Shown: positions 25,742-34,969 of the stretch, in pieces | Layout of the letters: each line of letters starts with the position of its first letter | How positions within the stretch are numbered: position 1 is the first letter of the stretch | Assembly: GCF_022758885.1 (NCBI RefSeq) | Contig: NZ_JALEBH010000001.1 | Span: 1,054,001 to 1,118,000 of the forward strand | DNA: 64,000 nucleotides | Source of the DNA: Sphingobium sp. BYY-5 | Lineage (GTDB): Bacteria > Pseudomonadota > Alphaproteobacteria > Sphingomonadales > Sphingomonadaceae | Reading direction: 5' to 3' | The notes under the pieces: model-generated | The model's database searches: none | Seen by the model: only the letters and a program-made list of their open reading frames with translations | Told to the model about the DNA's origin: nothing | Made by a program: the position numbers and the translations under genes

Positions 25742-27388
25742 TCAACCACTATCGCCGGTCCGCCGACGTGCGCGATAAAGCAGGTTCTGGAATGTCGCCG
25801 TACCCGATCCTGCTGCGTAAAGCCCCGGACGCAGGCTCAGGAAACCATCACCGACGTTGTGATTATAGCCGGCGACCTCGACCGATCGCTCCTTTTTCCA
25901 TGCGCCACCAGGGGCAGAATAATAGAAAGTCACGACATTCTCGTCGTTGACGAGCCGCAATCGGAGGCGTTTCGTGGATATCGGGGCACCGGCCGGCCAC
26001 CGCTCCTCCTGACCGATACGATAGGCGTGCAGGCGATCATCCCCCACGCCCAGGCCGCAGAACAGCTTGTCATTGTAGAAAAGGATCAGCCCCGCCTGCG
26101 TCCCTGCCTGTATCTCGACATCGACTATGATCTCGTAGGAGCGGTCGCCTGCCACGAACAGCAGCGGCGACGCATCGGCTGGTCCCGTCCCCTGCGCTGC
26201 CAGCGACAGACTGTCTCCCTGGAAACGCGCACGCTTCAGATAGTCGCCCTTGGGTGCGAAGAAGGTCAGTCGGTTGCCGATCGCCTCCTGCGACAGGCCC
26301 GAAAGCGGCTGGCCATGCGTGCCACTCCCGGCAGCGGGCTTGAGAAACGGCTGGTCGAGCGCACCTCCCAATGCGCGCGGCCAACCGTCCTGGGTCCATT
26401 CCATCGGCTCCAGCAACAATTGCCGCCCCAGCGTTCGAAAGCCGTTCTCATAGCCATGATAGGCGAGCCACCACCGGCCGTCCGGTCCCTCGACCGCTGT
26501 CGCATGTCCCCGCGACCACCACGGCTCTTCCCGCGATACGGTCCGCACGATCGGATTATAGGGGCAATTTTCCCATGGCCCATTGATCGAGCGGGATCGT
26601 GCGGCAACCACCATATGGCTCGTCGGCGGACCAGCCGTACCGCCCTGTGCCGCGATGAGATAATGATAGCCGTCGCGGTGAAGCACCTTGGGGCCTTCCA
26701 GCGCGAAACCTTCGATCACATAATCGCTGGGGATCGGCCAACCATTATAGACATGCTCGACCGCGCCATCGGCGGCCAGCCCGTCATCACGCAGCTTCAC
26801 CCTGTTGCCACCGTTGAAGAAGAGGTAGCGCTTGCCATTCTCCCCGACCGCGTGGCCCGGGTCGATCATACCGTCGATATGCATATCGATCGGCTCGCTC
26901 CACGGCCCGCTCATCGCAGGCGCATGAATGACATAGGTGCGCAGCGGCCGCGCATCGCCATCGGACGCCAGAACCGGGATATAGATGAAATAGCGATCGC
27001 CATGTTTGGCGATATCGAGCGCCCAGACCGTGCCGGTCGGGGTCTTCAAGGCTGCCGTTACGGGCGTCCAGTTGACCAGGTCGCGTGAATGCCAGATCGG
27101 CACGCCCGGATAATAGAGAAAGGAGGAGAAGGCGGCGTAATAATCCTCACCATCCTTCAGGATAGTGGGATCGGGTCGATCACCGGCCAGCACGGGATTG
27201 ACGTAGCGGCCGTCGCCCAGATCGCCCCGGCGGGATCCTTCCACCCCTATGCCGCTCATGGAACCGGTGCCGGACATGTCCGGTTCGCCGATCGCTTTGC
27301 CGATCGGACGCGCCGCAACGCCGGGCGCCAGGGCGGCCCCGGCAGAAGCGGTGGCGAGGGTTAACAGGTGCCTGCGGGTCGGGTTCAT
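25742..27388 (-). CDS. GH43 glycosidase with C-terminal concanavalin-like domain
   Basis: Five-bladed propeller glycosidase (beta-xylosidase or alpha-L-arabinofuranosidase class). The catalytic base is Asp73 (RPDPTIL), the pKa-tuning residue Asp176 (MIDPG) and the acid Glu231 (ALEGPKVL). A C-terminal beta-sandwich (about residues 370-548) has SYEIIVDVEI and AGLILFYND. The N-terminus is a Tat signal (TRRHLLTLATASAGAALAPG). The start at 27388 removes 53 non-native residues. It lies 61 bp after GH39 on the same strand, probably a two-gene unit. Confidence 0.92.
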   Translation of the reverse strand: MNPTRRHLLTLATASAGAALAPGVAARPIGKAIGEPDMSGTGSMSGIGVEGSRRGDLGDGRYVNPVLAGDRPDPTILKDGEDYYAAFSSFLYYPGVPIWHSRDLVNWTPVTAALKTPTGTVWALDIAKHGDRYFIYIPVLASDGDARPLRTYVIHAPAMSGPWSEPIDMHIDGMIDPGHAVGENGKRYLFFNGGNRVKLRDDGLAADGAVEHVYNGWPIPSDYVIEGFALEGPKVLHRDGYHYLIAAQGGTAGPPTSHMVVAARSRSINGPWENCPYNPIVRTVSREEPWWSRGHATAVEGPDGRWWLAYHGYENGFRTLGRQLLLEPMEWTQDGWPRALGGALDQPFLKPAAGSGTHGQPLSGLSQEAIGNRLTFFAPKGDYLKRARFQGDSLSLAAQGTGPADASPLLFVAGDRSYEIIVDVEIQAGTQAGLILFYNDKLFCGLGVGDDRLHAYRIGQEERWPAGAPISTKRLRLRLVNDENVVTFYYSAPGGAWKKERSVEVAGYNHNVGDGFLSLRPGLYAAGSGTATFQNLLYRARRRTGDSG

Positions 27389-27449
27389 GACAATCTCGCG
27401 AGAAGAGAGAAAGAAAAACAGCCCGGAGCAGGCGGGATTGGAAACGGCT

Positions 27450-29069
27450 TTAGCGGCCCGATGCCGACACGGGTTCGATCGTCGTGAATACGACGTCATT
27501 ACTACGCATCGGCACAGCCAGCTTGTAGCGCCCGTCCTTCCCGACACGGATCACGCGATCGGTTTCGGGAATATCCTGGGTCAACGCCTGCAACTCACCA
27601 AGCTGCGCATCGCTGAGCTTTGCCGGCGCTCCCATTTCCAAATAGCGGCTATGCGCATCATTGGCTTTATATCCGGTCCTGTGGACCTGAAGCCGGTACG
27701 TCCCGGGCGCCATGCCGGTGAAGCGAATGGCGGCCGGCGCCTCTGCCTGCGCGGGCAGCAATTTGGTGAAGAAGGGACGGTTGCTGGCGTCCTGCTTGGG
27801 CTGGCGCCAGTTCCAAAGCAGCACGGCGCTTCGCCCATCCTGCGTTGTGGCCAGGGCCTGCGAATCCGCAAGAGGAATTTCCTTGCCGTCCAGTGCGTGC
27901 AGATATTTATAAGCGAACCAGGCCGCCTTGCGGATGCCTTCCCTGTTCATCAGACCGAAACCACCATGAAAGGGCGTAGGGGGCGGCCCGGCCTCCTCAA
28001 ACAGGTCGCTATAGGTCCAGTAGCTCATGCCCTGCGCCAGACCGCGCGAGCCACGCAGCTTATTAAGGATAAAAGCCGCGCTGATATAGGAATCATGCAC
28101 CGGGTCGCGCGGGTTGTAGCTGGCGCTCCATTCGGTGAAGAATAGCGGAATGCCTGGAAAGGCCGACGCATCGATCTGTGCACGGACCCTTCGCACGTCG
28201 CCGACGACCGCATCCGGATTGGTCGACAGCTTGTTGTCGTCCACCCCATTCTCGTCCAGAAAGCCGCCATCGACGCCATAGGTGTGCGTGGTCACGAAAT
28301 CGACGGGTATCTTGCGCTGGGCGGCGCGATCGAGAAATTCCGGCACCCACGCCGCGCCTGCGGTCGCAGGACCGCCTACCCGCAGGGCAGGGTCGATCGC
28401 CTTGATCGTCCGAGCGCTCGATTCATACAGGTCAAAATAAGCGGGCTGGTCCGCCTTCTCCCAGAATCCGTCCAGATTGGGTTCGTTCCACACCTCGAAA
28501 TACCAGCTGCGGACTTCTTCCGCGCCATAGCGTTCGCGCATATGCCGGACGAAAGCGTCCACCAGCGCTGCCCAAGCCTTCGGTTCGGGATGGGAGGTGT
28601 TGCCCTTCCAATAAAAGATGGTCTGCTTCGACGTCGCCATGGCTTCAGGTGTGAAGCCCAGTTCGACGAAGGGCTTGATCCGCCGCGCCAGCAAAGCGTC
28701 GAACAGGCGATCAAGGCCGGCCCAGTCATAGACGATCTTGCCGTCGCGCCGCTGAACCGTGTGCAGCGCATCATGGAATGGGGCATGGAAGCGGACATAG
28801 CGAAAGCCCAATTCATCCACGGCTGTAGCAAGCTGGGCCAGGCTGTCCGCACGGCTCAGCGTTCCTGCGAAATCCGACCCGACCGACAGGTCGAACGCGC
28901 GATCGATCGGCGCGCCCGCGCGGCTCAGATCGACATCCAGCGACCGCCCCTGCGCCGCCGGAGCAGATGGCGCCTTGGAGGATTGGGCGAGAGCAGGCTG
29001 CCCGATCGCTATCATCAATGCGGCCGCGCCACTGAACATGCGGAAACGGGTACGCTGCGATTTCGTCAT
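27450..29069 (-). CDS. GH39 family glycosidase (beta-xylosidase-like)
   Basis: Retaining TIM-barrel glycosidase, 539 residues, with a signal peptide (FSGAAALMIAIGQPALAQ). The acid/base is Glu196 in FEVWNEPNLD and the nucleophile Glu313 in LFFTEWSASYN; HTYG follows the barrel. The start at 29069 is supported by AAGGTGAG upstream. GH39 members release xylose or sometimes arabinose or other sugars; the exact sugar is not decided here. A terminator of the upstream halogenase gene separates the two units. Confidence 0.9.
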   Translation of the reverse strand: MTKSQRTRFRMFSGAAALMIAIGQPALAQSSKAPSAPAAQGRSLDVDLSRAGAPIDRAFDLSVGSDFAGTLSRADSLAQLATAVDELGFRYVRFHAPFHDALHTVQRRDGKIVYDWAGLDRLFDALLARRIKPFVELGFTPEAMATSKQTIFYWKGNTSHPEPKAWAALVDAFVRHMRERYGAEEVRSWYFEVWNEPNLDGFWEKADQPAYFDLYESSARTIKAIDPALRVGGPATAGAAWVPEFLDRAAQRKIPVDFVTTHTYGVDGGFLDENGVDDNKLSTNPDAVVGDVRRVRAQIDASAFPGIPLFFTEWSASYNPRDPVHDSYISAAFILNKLRGSRGLAQGMSYWTYSDLFEEAGPPPTPFHGGFGLMNREGIRKAAWFAYKYLHALDGKEIPLADSQALATTQDGRSAVLLWNWRQPKQDASNRPFFTKLLPAQAEAPAAIRFTGMAPGTYRLQVHRTGYKANDAHSRYLEMGAPAKLSDAQLGELQALTQDIPETDRVIRVGKDGRYKLAVPMRSNDVVFTTIEPVSASGR

Positions 29070-29088
29070 GAACTCACCTTGATGCAAT

Positions 29089-29127
29089 GGAAAGAAAAGC
29101 GCCCAGCCGTGCGGCGACACGGCTGGG
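29089..29127 (-). terminator. intrinsic terminator of the halogenase-receptor unit
   Basis: On the minus strand CCCAGCCGTG, a six-base TCGCCG loop and CACGGCTGGG form a 10-bp stem, followed by CGCTTTTCTTTCC. It lies about 58 bp beyond the halogenase stop and upstream of the GH39 start. Confidence 0.85.
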
Positions 29128-29184
29128 GCAATTGGGCGCAACGAAACCATGGCTACCCAATGGAGGGATCGATCCTGCTTTCGT

Positions 29185-30738
29185 TCATGCCGCCACGGGG
29201 CGGGCGCCAAAAGCGCCCCTATGCGCATGACGGATCAAATCCCGGTTCGACGGAAGGTTCGCGATCGCAAAATCGGCCTGACGTCGCACTTCGGCAAACG
29301 CCTTTCGCGCGTCATCATGATAGCGGTAGACGCCCGCCTTTCCGCTGAGGTCGGTCTTCCAGCCCATGCCATAAAGGACATATTGCCAGCTCATTTCGGA
29401 AAAAATATCGACCTGAAGATCGAAGTCCATTTCCGTGGGTGGGCGGAAACGCCAGCGGTCGAGCAGTTCCTGCAAGCTGTCGGGGATGGACGATGGCGCA
29501 ACATTGTCGATCCAGAATTGTGAATCCCGTCGTTCCGAAATGCAATAATGCAGCTTGATGAAGTCGAGCGCCCGTTGATAGCGGGCGAGCATATTGGCGT
29601 TATACTGGCGCGCGGACGTCTCGAAATCGCCGCCCCAGGGGAAAAGATTGGCGACCATGTTCGCCGCCACTTCCGAAAAGACGATGCCGGTCGCTTCCAG
29701 CGGTTCGAAAAAGCCGCTCGACAGGCCGATGGCGACGCAGTTCTTGTGCCAGTTGGTTTCGCGATACCCCGCATTGAATTGGAACTTGCGAAACTCCAGC
29801 TGCTCCGATGCTGGACCGACATAGGCGCGCAGCCGGGCTTCGGCCGCCGCATCGTCCATATGGGCGGACGAGTAGACATGGCCGATGCCCCGGCGCTTTT
29901 CCAGCCCGATGTCCCATATCCAGCCGGCATCCTGCGCCGTGGATAGGGTGTAGGATACGATTGGATCGTCGGCGCTGCCATAAGGCACCTGCATCGCCAT
30001 TGCGCTGTCGCAGAACAGGACATCGCGGCATGACCGATAGGGCATACCCAGCGCCTTGCCGATCAATTCGGCCCGGAAGCCCGTGCAATCGATATAGAGG
30101 TCGGCCTTGAGAACCCCATGTTCCGCCGTGCGTACGCCGTCGATCGCGCCATCGCCGCCGACGAGTACCTCCGTGACACGGTCGGTCATATGATCCACGC
30201 CATTTTCGACCGCCTTGTCGCGCAGCAATTCCGCCAGCGTCACGGCATCGAAATGATAGGCATAGTTAAGCGGCCCGACATAATCGGGGTGGCTCTGCAA
30301 TTTGGGCGCCCGACCGGTGTCGGCGGCCTTCTTCTGCGGTCCGCAGACCTCATCCCAATTTTCCGCGCCACCCAGGCCAAGCAGCCAATAGGGGAGCAGT
30401 TCCAACCCATCCGGCGATTCTGCGACCTGGAACGGATGCGTATAATGGTCCGGTCCCGCTTGTCCGGGAGCATTTCGCCAATGGACGAATTTCGCGCCCT
30501 GTTTGAAACTTGCGCCGCATCGCCGGATCATTTCGGCTTCATCGATGCCAATGGCGGCGAGCGTGCGACGGATCGTGGGAAAGGTACCCTCCCCCACGCC
30601 CAATATGCCGATTTCGGGGGATTCCACCAGTCGAATGGATATTCCGCCAGGCAAGTCGGCGCCCAGTCTGCGGGCAAGATATCCTGCCGTCAGCCATCCG
30701 GCGGTTCCGCCACCAACGATCAGGATAGTCTTGCCCAT
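29185..30738 (-). CDS. flavin-dependent tryptophan-halogenase family protein
   Basis: FAD-dependent halogenase-type monooxygenase, 517 residues. The FAD motif GGGTAGW is at 9-15, and the GVGEGTFPTIRR segment follows. Lys79 (ASFKQG) occupies the position of the catalytic lysine of PrnA-type enzymes, and FFEPLEATG carries the partner Glu. The second signature WxWxIP reads WIWDIG (273-278), with Pro replaced by Gly. No signal peptide is present. It is 58 bp downstream of a TonB receptor with a hairpin between. Such pairs recur in sphingomonads, Caulobacter and Xanthomonas but the role is unclear; free tryptophan is not an obvious substrate here. Confidence 0.9.
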   Translation of the reverse strand: MGKTILIVGGGTAGWLTAGYLARRLGADLPGGISIRLVESPEIGILGVGEGTFPTIRRTLAAIGIDEAEMIRRCGASFKQGAKFVHWRNAPGQAGPDHYTHPFQVAESPDGLELLPYWLLGLGGAENWDEVCGPQKKAADTGRAPKLQSHPDYVGPLNYAYHFDAVTLAELLRDKAVENGVDHMTDRVTEVLVGGDGAIDGVRTAEHGVLKADLYIDCTGFRAELIGKALGMPYRSCRDVLFCDSAMAMQVPYGSADDPIVSYTLSTAQDAGWIWDIGLEKRRGIGHVYSSAHMDDAAAEARLRAYVGPASEQLEFRKFQFNAGYRETNWHKNCVAIGLSSGFFEPLEATGIVFSEVAANMVANLFPWGGDFETSARQYNANMLARYQRALDFIKLHYCISERRDSQFWIDNVAPSSIPDSLQELLDRWRFRPPTEMDFDLQVDIFSEMSWQYVLYGMGWKTDLSGKAGVYRYHDDARKAFAEVRRQADFAIANLPSNRDLIRHAHRGAFGARPVAA

Positions 30739-30759
30739 AGCACCTTCTCTTCAAGAGAA

Positions 30760-30787
30760 GTGATTGCCGGGATCAGCCGGCAATCAC
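30760..30787 (-). promoter_or_regulatory. hairpin between TonB receptor and halogenase genes
   Basis: Arms 30760-30770 and 30777-30787 are perfectly complementary over 11 bp (GTGATTGCCGG/CCGGCAATCAC) with a six-base loop. There is no good T-run on the minus strand. It may weaken read-through or protect the 3' end of the receptor message so that halogenase is made at a lower level (inference). Confidence 0.55.
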
Positions 30788-30796
30788 ACCATTAGC

Positions 30797-33700
30797 TCAA
30801 AATGCCAGATTGATCCCGGTGCTGATGCGCCGGTCGGACTGGAACCAGCTACGCCCCTTGAGCTGGCCGCCCGGATACCCTCCCATCAACGTCCGCTGGG
30901 TCGAATTGGTCAGGTTCGTGCCCTGGATGCCGAAGGAGAAATTCTCCGTCACCTTGAACCGGACCCCCGCTTCCAACTGCCCATAGACATCGCCATAGAC
31001 CGGCAAAGCTATCTGTACGGGCGTGCTCGACCCTGGCGCACTATAGAAAGGATAGGTCGGGTTTGTGCCGTTGCTGTTGGTCGTTTGCAAATATTTGGAG
31101 CGCCAGGAATAAGCGATCCGCGCCGAGATCACGTTGCGCTCATACAGCAGCGTCGCATTGAAATTATGCTTCGACAAACCGACCAGCGGCACATCGTTGC
31201 GGACAACGCCGTTAATGTCGCGATAGATATCACCCGGATTCTTGCTATCGAGGAAGGTGTAATTGCCTTCAAAGCCAAATCCGCTCAGCCAGCCCGGCAA
31301 CATGTCCAGGAACATGCGCCCCCCAATCTCGAAACCCTTGACCGTTGCCGCCCTGGTCGAGTTCACATAGTCGGATGCGGCCGCGTTCACGTTTTCGCTG
31401 CGTCCGTCGGTAAACACCACCGTCACTTGCCGCTGAGTGAGCGAGTAGATGGGAAGATTGGTTATCCGCTTGTAGAAAGGCGCGAAGTGGAAGGACGTGC
31501 CCGCCTTCGGATAATATTCGAACGACAAGTCGAAATTGTTCGACATGGTAGGCTTCAGCAACGGATTGCCGGTTGACGCAGTGAAGTTGGTGAACAGGTT
31601 CGGCAGATTATTATCCGGTGTGCTGGCCGGATTGGTTGTCGTTTCCACCCCCACGGAACCCGACGCACGCAACGCCTGGAACGATGGAAGGTCGAGCGTA
31701 ATATTATAGCCAAAGCGGATTTTCATGTCCTGGGCAGGCTCATAATCAATGTTGATGGAAGGAAGGAAGCGCGTGAACGTCGCCTTTCCTCCACGGGGAA
31801 TAAATTGTTCGCCCAGAGACAATGTTTCGCCGTTGCGGATGAAGGTCGTGGCGTTCTGCGTGATGAAACCGCTACCTTCGTTCTTGATACGCACCGCGCG
31901 CACGCCGACATTACCCGAAATGCTACGTTCCTCGCCGAACCGTACCAGGGCGTAGCCCGCTGTGGTTTGAGTCATATTATCCACGCGGTCGCCCGGCAGA
32001 ACAAACCCGGGCGCGCGGATGCCCGCACCGCCGCCATAGCCGGTCTGCGGCAGCGGGCCTGCGGCAGAGCAGTTATTTTCCATACCGGTGCAGAAACCGG
32101 CCGGCGGCGATGTCGTCAATTGACGGCGATCAAACCGACGTGCCAGTTCATCAGTCGGGAACATCAAATTCGCAGGCAATGATGCCGAACCGTGGAAGAA
32201 GTTCTTGAACGCGTGCATCTCGACATCGCCCGGCGCCGCATTGGCAAAGGTCAATTGTGGATCGACGTTCCAACCACGGCCGAGCGCTGCCCAATTATAT
32301 CCATTGCCCAGGTCACGCTCGGTGCGCTTGGCATAACGACCGCCAAATTTTACGGAGCGGAAGAAGCTATCCTCGAACTTATACTCCAGGTCCAGATTGG
32401 CGGAGTTCAGGCGGCCTTTATTATCTTCATTATGCGGCATGGATGCCGACCAGAAATAATTGGCCGGATCTGAAAGCGCCACCTGCGACCCTGCCGGCAA
32501 ACTCACGACGGGAAGATCACCGCTCAGATCGAAGCCATAGCCATCCGGGAACGCGACATCGCGAAACAGGTCCATACGATTGAAAATCTGGGCCGAATCG
32601 ACCCGCTGGATCGCGCCCTTGATCGACAATGGACTGTTGTCGGGCGACCAGTCGAAGCTCAGCGAATAGTCGCGCGTCCGTGTGTTGCTGGCATAAGCGC
32701 CCTTATTGCCGCCGCTATTGAGCGAGCCGGCGGGCAGGAATGTCTGAGGATCGCGAGTAAACATGCTTGGCGTGGAAATCAGCATGTTGTTCTCGTCGAA
32801 CTGGCTCACGGTCGGATCGACGCTCAGCGACTGTGAGGACACCTGCGCGCCCCAGTCGCCCGACTTGTTGCGGTAGCGCGATTGGAAGAAGGTGCCGGTG
32901 AAGGTCAGCGAGTCGGACGGCGCCCACTGAATGGCGCCGTAAATACCAGTGCGCTTGCGCTGGAATTGCTCCTCGCCATAGGTGTAACCGCCTGGAATAT
33001 AATAATCTTCGTTGCCGATTCGCGTGCGGAAATAAGGTTCGACGCGGAAGAAATGCGAATTGGAGCTGAGGCGGCTATAGGCCACGTCGCCCAGGACACC
33101 GATTTCACCGATCGGGGTCGACCAGCGCTTCGTGATGAGGATCGATCCGGACGGGTCGGTCTTCCGGGCCAAATCGCCCATGCTTACGTCACCTGTCGCC
33201 GCAACATGCCAGTTGCCGTCAAAATCGAACGGAACCTTGGTGCGCAGGTCGATCTGGCCGCCCGTGCCGCCTTCGATCAGGTCGGCGGTCGACCCCTTGT
33301 AGACGTCCACGGCCGCCATCAGTTCAGGCGTCACATCCGCAAACTGTATCGATCGGCCGCCATTGGCGCTGAAGATATCCCGCCCGTTGAGGCGCGACGC
33401 CACACCGGTCATGCCGCGAACCTGGATGCCCGATCCTTCGACCGAATAATGGTCAGGGTCGTTGAGCGCGGCAAAGCGGACGATCGTCACGCCCGAAACA
33501 CGCTGCAGGACTTCAGTGATGGAATTGTCAGGCAGTTTGCCTGCATCGTCGGCCACGATCGAATCGATCACGGTCTCACTGCGGCGCTTTCTTTCTTCAG
33601 CCTTCTGCAAGGCCTCCCGGCGGCCTGTGACGACGATATCCTGGTCGGATACCGGAGCCGACGCTTCGGAATCCTGCGGCAATCCCTGCTCTCCGGCCCA

Positions 33701-33799
33701 TGCCGGGACAGCACAGCTCATGGCTGCAATCGCCAGGCTTGATGCGCTCAGATTCTTGAAAAAACACCCCAGATTTCGAGCTCGAGATTCGCTGCTCAT
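30797..33799 (-). CDS. TonB-dependent receptor (receptor 1)
   Basis: Outer-membrane active transporter of 1000 residues. A signal peptide (LAIAAMSCAVPAWAG) is followed by a TonB-box-like QDIVVTGRR. The plug domain has DNSITEVLQRVSGV, GIQVRGM and EGGTGGQIDLRT. The barrel ends in the terminal aromatic residue Phe (GINLAF). The sequence is of the TonB-carbohydrate type common in sphingomonads and Xanthomonas. Its position beside GH genes points to oligosaccharide uptake. Operator-like palindromes lie 39 and 64 bp upstream of the start. Confidence 0.94.
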   Translation of the reverse strand: MSSESRARNLGCFFKNLSASSLAIAAMSCAVPAWAGEQGLPQDSEASAPVSDQDIVVTGRREALQKAEERKRRSETVIDSIVADDAGKLPDNSITEVLQRVSGVTIVRFAALNDPDHYSVEGSGIQVRGMTGVASRLNGRDIFSANGGRSIQFADVTPELMAAVDVYKGSTADLIEGGTGGQIDLRTKVPFDFDGNWHVAATGDVSMGDLARKTDPSGSILITKRWSTPIGEIGVLGDVAYSRLSSNSHFFRVEPYFRTRIGNEDYYIPGGYTYGEEQFQRKRTGIYGAIQWAPSDSLTFTGTFFQSRYRNKSGDWGAQVSSQSLSVDPTVSQFDENNMLISTPSMFTRDPQTFLPAGSLNSGGNKGAYASNTRTRDYSLSFDWSPDNSPLSIKGAIQRVDSAQIFNRMDLFRDVAFPDGYGFDLSGDLPVVSLPAGSQVALSDPANYFWSASMPHNEDNKGRLNSANLDLEYKFEDSFFRSVKFGGRYAKRTERDLGNGYNWAALGRGWNVDPQLTFANAAPGDVEMHAFKNFFHGSASLPANLMFPTDELARRFDRRQLTTSPPAGFCTGMENNCSAAGPLPQTGYGGGAGIRAPGFVLPGDRVDNMTQTTAGYALVRFGEERSISGNVGVRAVRIKNEGSGFITQNATTFIRNGETLSLGEQFIPRGGKATFTRFLPSINIDYEPAQDMKIRFGYNITLDLPSFQALRASGSVGVETTTNPASTPDNNLPNLFTNFTASTGNPLLKPTMSNNFDLSFEYYPKAGTSFHFAPFYKRITNLPIYSLTQRQVTVVFTDGRSENVNAAASDYVNSTRAATVKGFEIGGRMFLDMLPGWLSGFGFEGNYTFLDSKNPGDIYRDINGVVRNDVPLVGLSKHNFNATLLYERNVISARIAYSWRSKYLQTTNSNGTNPTYPFYSAPGSSTPVQIALPVYGDVYGQLEAGVRFKVTENFSFGIQGTNLTNSTQRTLMGGYPGGQLKGRSWFQSDRRISTGINLAF

Positions 33800-34104
33800 A
33801 TCCCCTCCCTTTACCGGAACTGCTCAATGCACCTTCTCGGTAGCGCTCCCATTAACCGATGCTGACAACGCTGCCAAGCGTTTCTTCATATTTGAAAGCT
33901 TATTTTATAGTTCGCCTATGATACTTAATTGCCCGCGGAGATGCGCCCGTTCTCGACGCCGGCCATTCATCGCAACGAAACGCGATACCGGAACCATCGA
34001 ACGGCCGATGCCGGCCGGTCCCGCAACAACAGGTAAAGAGGAAATTTGACAGTCGGCCCGTCGCATATCATTGCTCGTCCAGCCCCTTGGCTGATGGAGA
34101 TATG
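33800..34104. promoter_or_regulatory. divergent control region of receptor 1 and the IclR gene
   Basis: A 305-bp non-coding segment between divergent genes. It holds two LacI-operator-like sites, CGGTAGCGCTCCCA at 33838-33851 and TGACAACGCTGCCA at 33863-33876. An AT-rich stretch at 33888-33930 could house promoters. A purine-rich site precedes receptor 1. Confidence 0.5.
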
Positions 34105-34887
34105 ATGCGAACTGGCCCGAAGGCGAGCTATGCCGCGCCGGCTGTCGAAAAGGCTTTCGAGGTGCTCGAACTGCTGACCAACCACCCCGGCGGCGCGTTG
34201 ATCAGCGAGATGGCCGTGTTGATGAACAGGTCCATCGGCGAAATATTTCGTATCGTCATCGTCATGGAAAAACTTGGCTATCTGCATAAGTCCCCCAGGG
34301 ATGATCGATATTCGGTAAGCTATAAGCTGCTGGACCTCGCTTTCAGGGCCACCCCCGCACAAGATCTGGTCGCCGCCGCCACATCCGCGATGCGCAAACT
34401 GGTTATCGATGCCGAACAATCATGCCATCTCGTCGTCATCAACGAGGGGGCAGGCCTGGTGATCGCGCGAGAGCAGAACCCTGGCACGCGCGGATTTTCC
34501 TTACGTCTTGGGGCTGAGGTTGATCTGCTGACCAGTTGCTCAGGGGCAGTGCTGCTGGCTTTCTCTCCCGACGATCTACGCGACAGTCTGGTCAAGCAGG
34601 CGACCGCCTTGTCCGGATGCGTGATAGATCAGGAAGAACTCGAGAAGAGGTTCATATCCATCCAGAAGCGCGGCCATGAACAGCGCAAAAGCTTCATTAC
34701 CCGCGGCGTTACGGATTTAAGCTATCCGATATTCGGATTTGACAGGAAAGTTGTAGCGGCGCTCACAATCCCATTTCTGGAACTGATCAATGGATCGCAG
34801 AGAGTCGATATAGGAGTTGCCAAGCAATATTTGCGAGATGCTGCGGCGGACATCTCCAATATGCTTGGATATAGCGACGTCTCTTGA
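34105..34887 (+). CDS. IclR-family transcriptional regulator
   Basis: About 260 residues. The N-terminal winged helix-turn-helix includes KAFEVLELLTNHPGGALISEMAVLMNRS. The C-terminal IclR effector domain includes the GAEVDLLTSCSGAVLLAF segment and the terminal region with SYPIFGFDRKVVAALTIP. The start at 34105 is chosen because GGAG (34096-34099) is best spaced to it; ATG at 34102 or TTG at 34087 are alternatives. It is divergent from receptor 1 and is the likely local regulator of the receptor-halogenase unit. The ligand is unknown. Confidence 0.9.
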   Translation: MRTGPKASYAAPAVEKAFEVLELLTNHPGGALISEMAVLMNRSIGEIFRIVIVMEKLGYLHKSPRDDRYSVSYKLLDLAFRATPAQDLVAAATSAMRKLVIDAEQSCHLVVINEGAGLVIAREQNPGTRGFSLRLGAEVDLLTSCSGAVLLAFSPDDLRDSLVKQATALSGCVIDQEELEKRFISIQKRGHEQRKSFITRGVTDLSYPIFGFDRKVVAALTIPFLELINGSQRVDIGVAKQYLRDAAADISNMLGYSDVS

Positions 34888-34969
34888 ATTTTTCGATCCA
34901 GGACGCCCCGTTCAGGAAACGCCAACCGGACGATAATGGCCGCTTCCGTGCAGCACCGCCACGCCTGAA

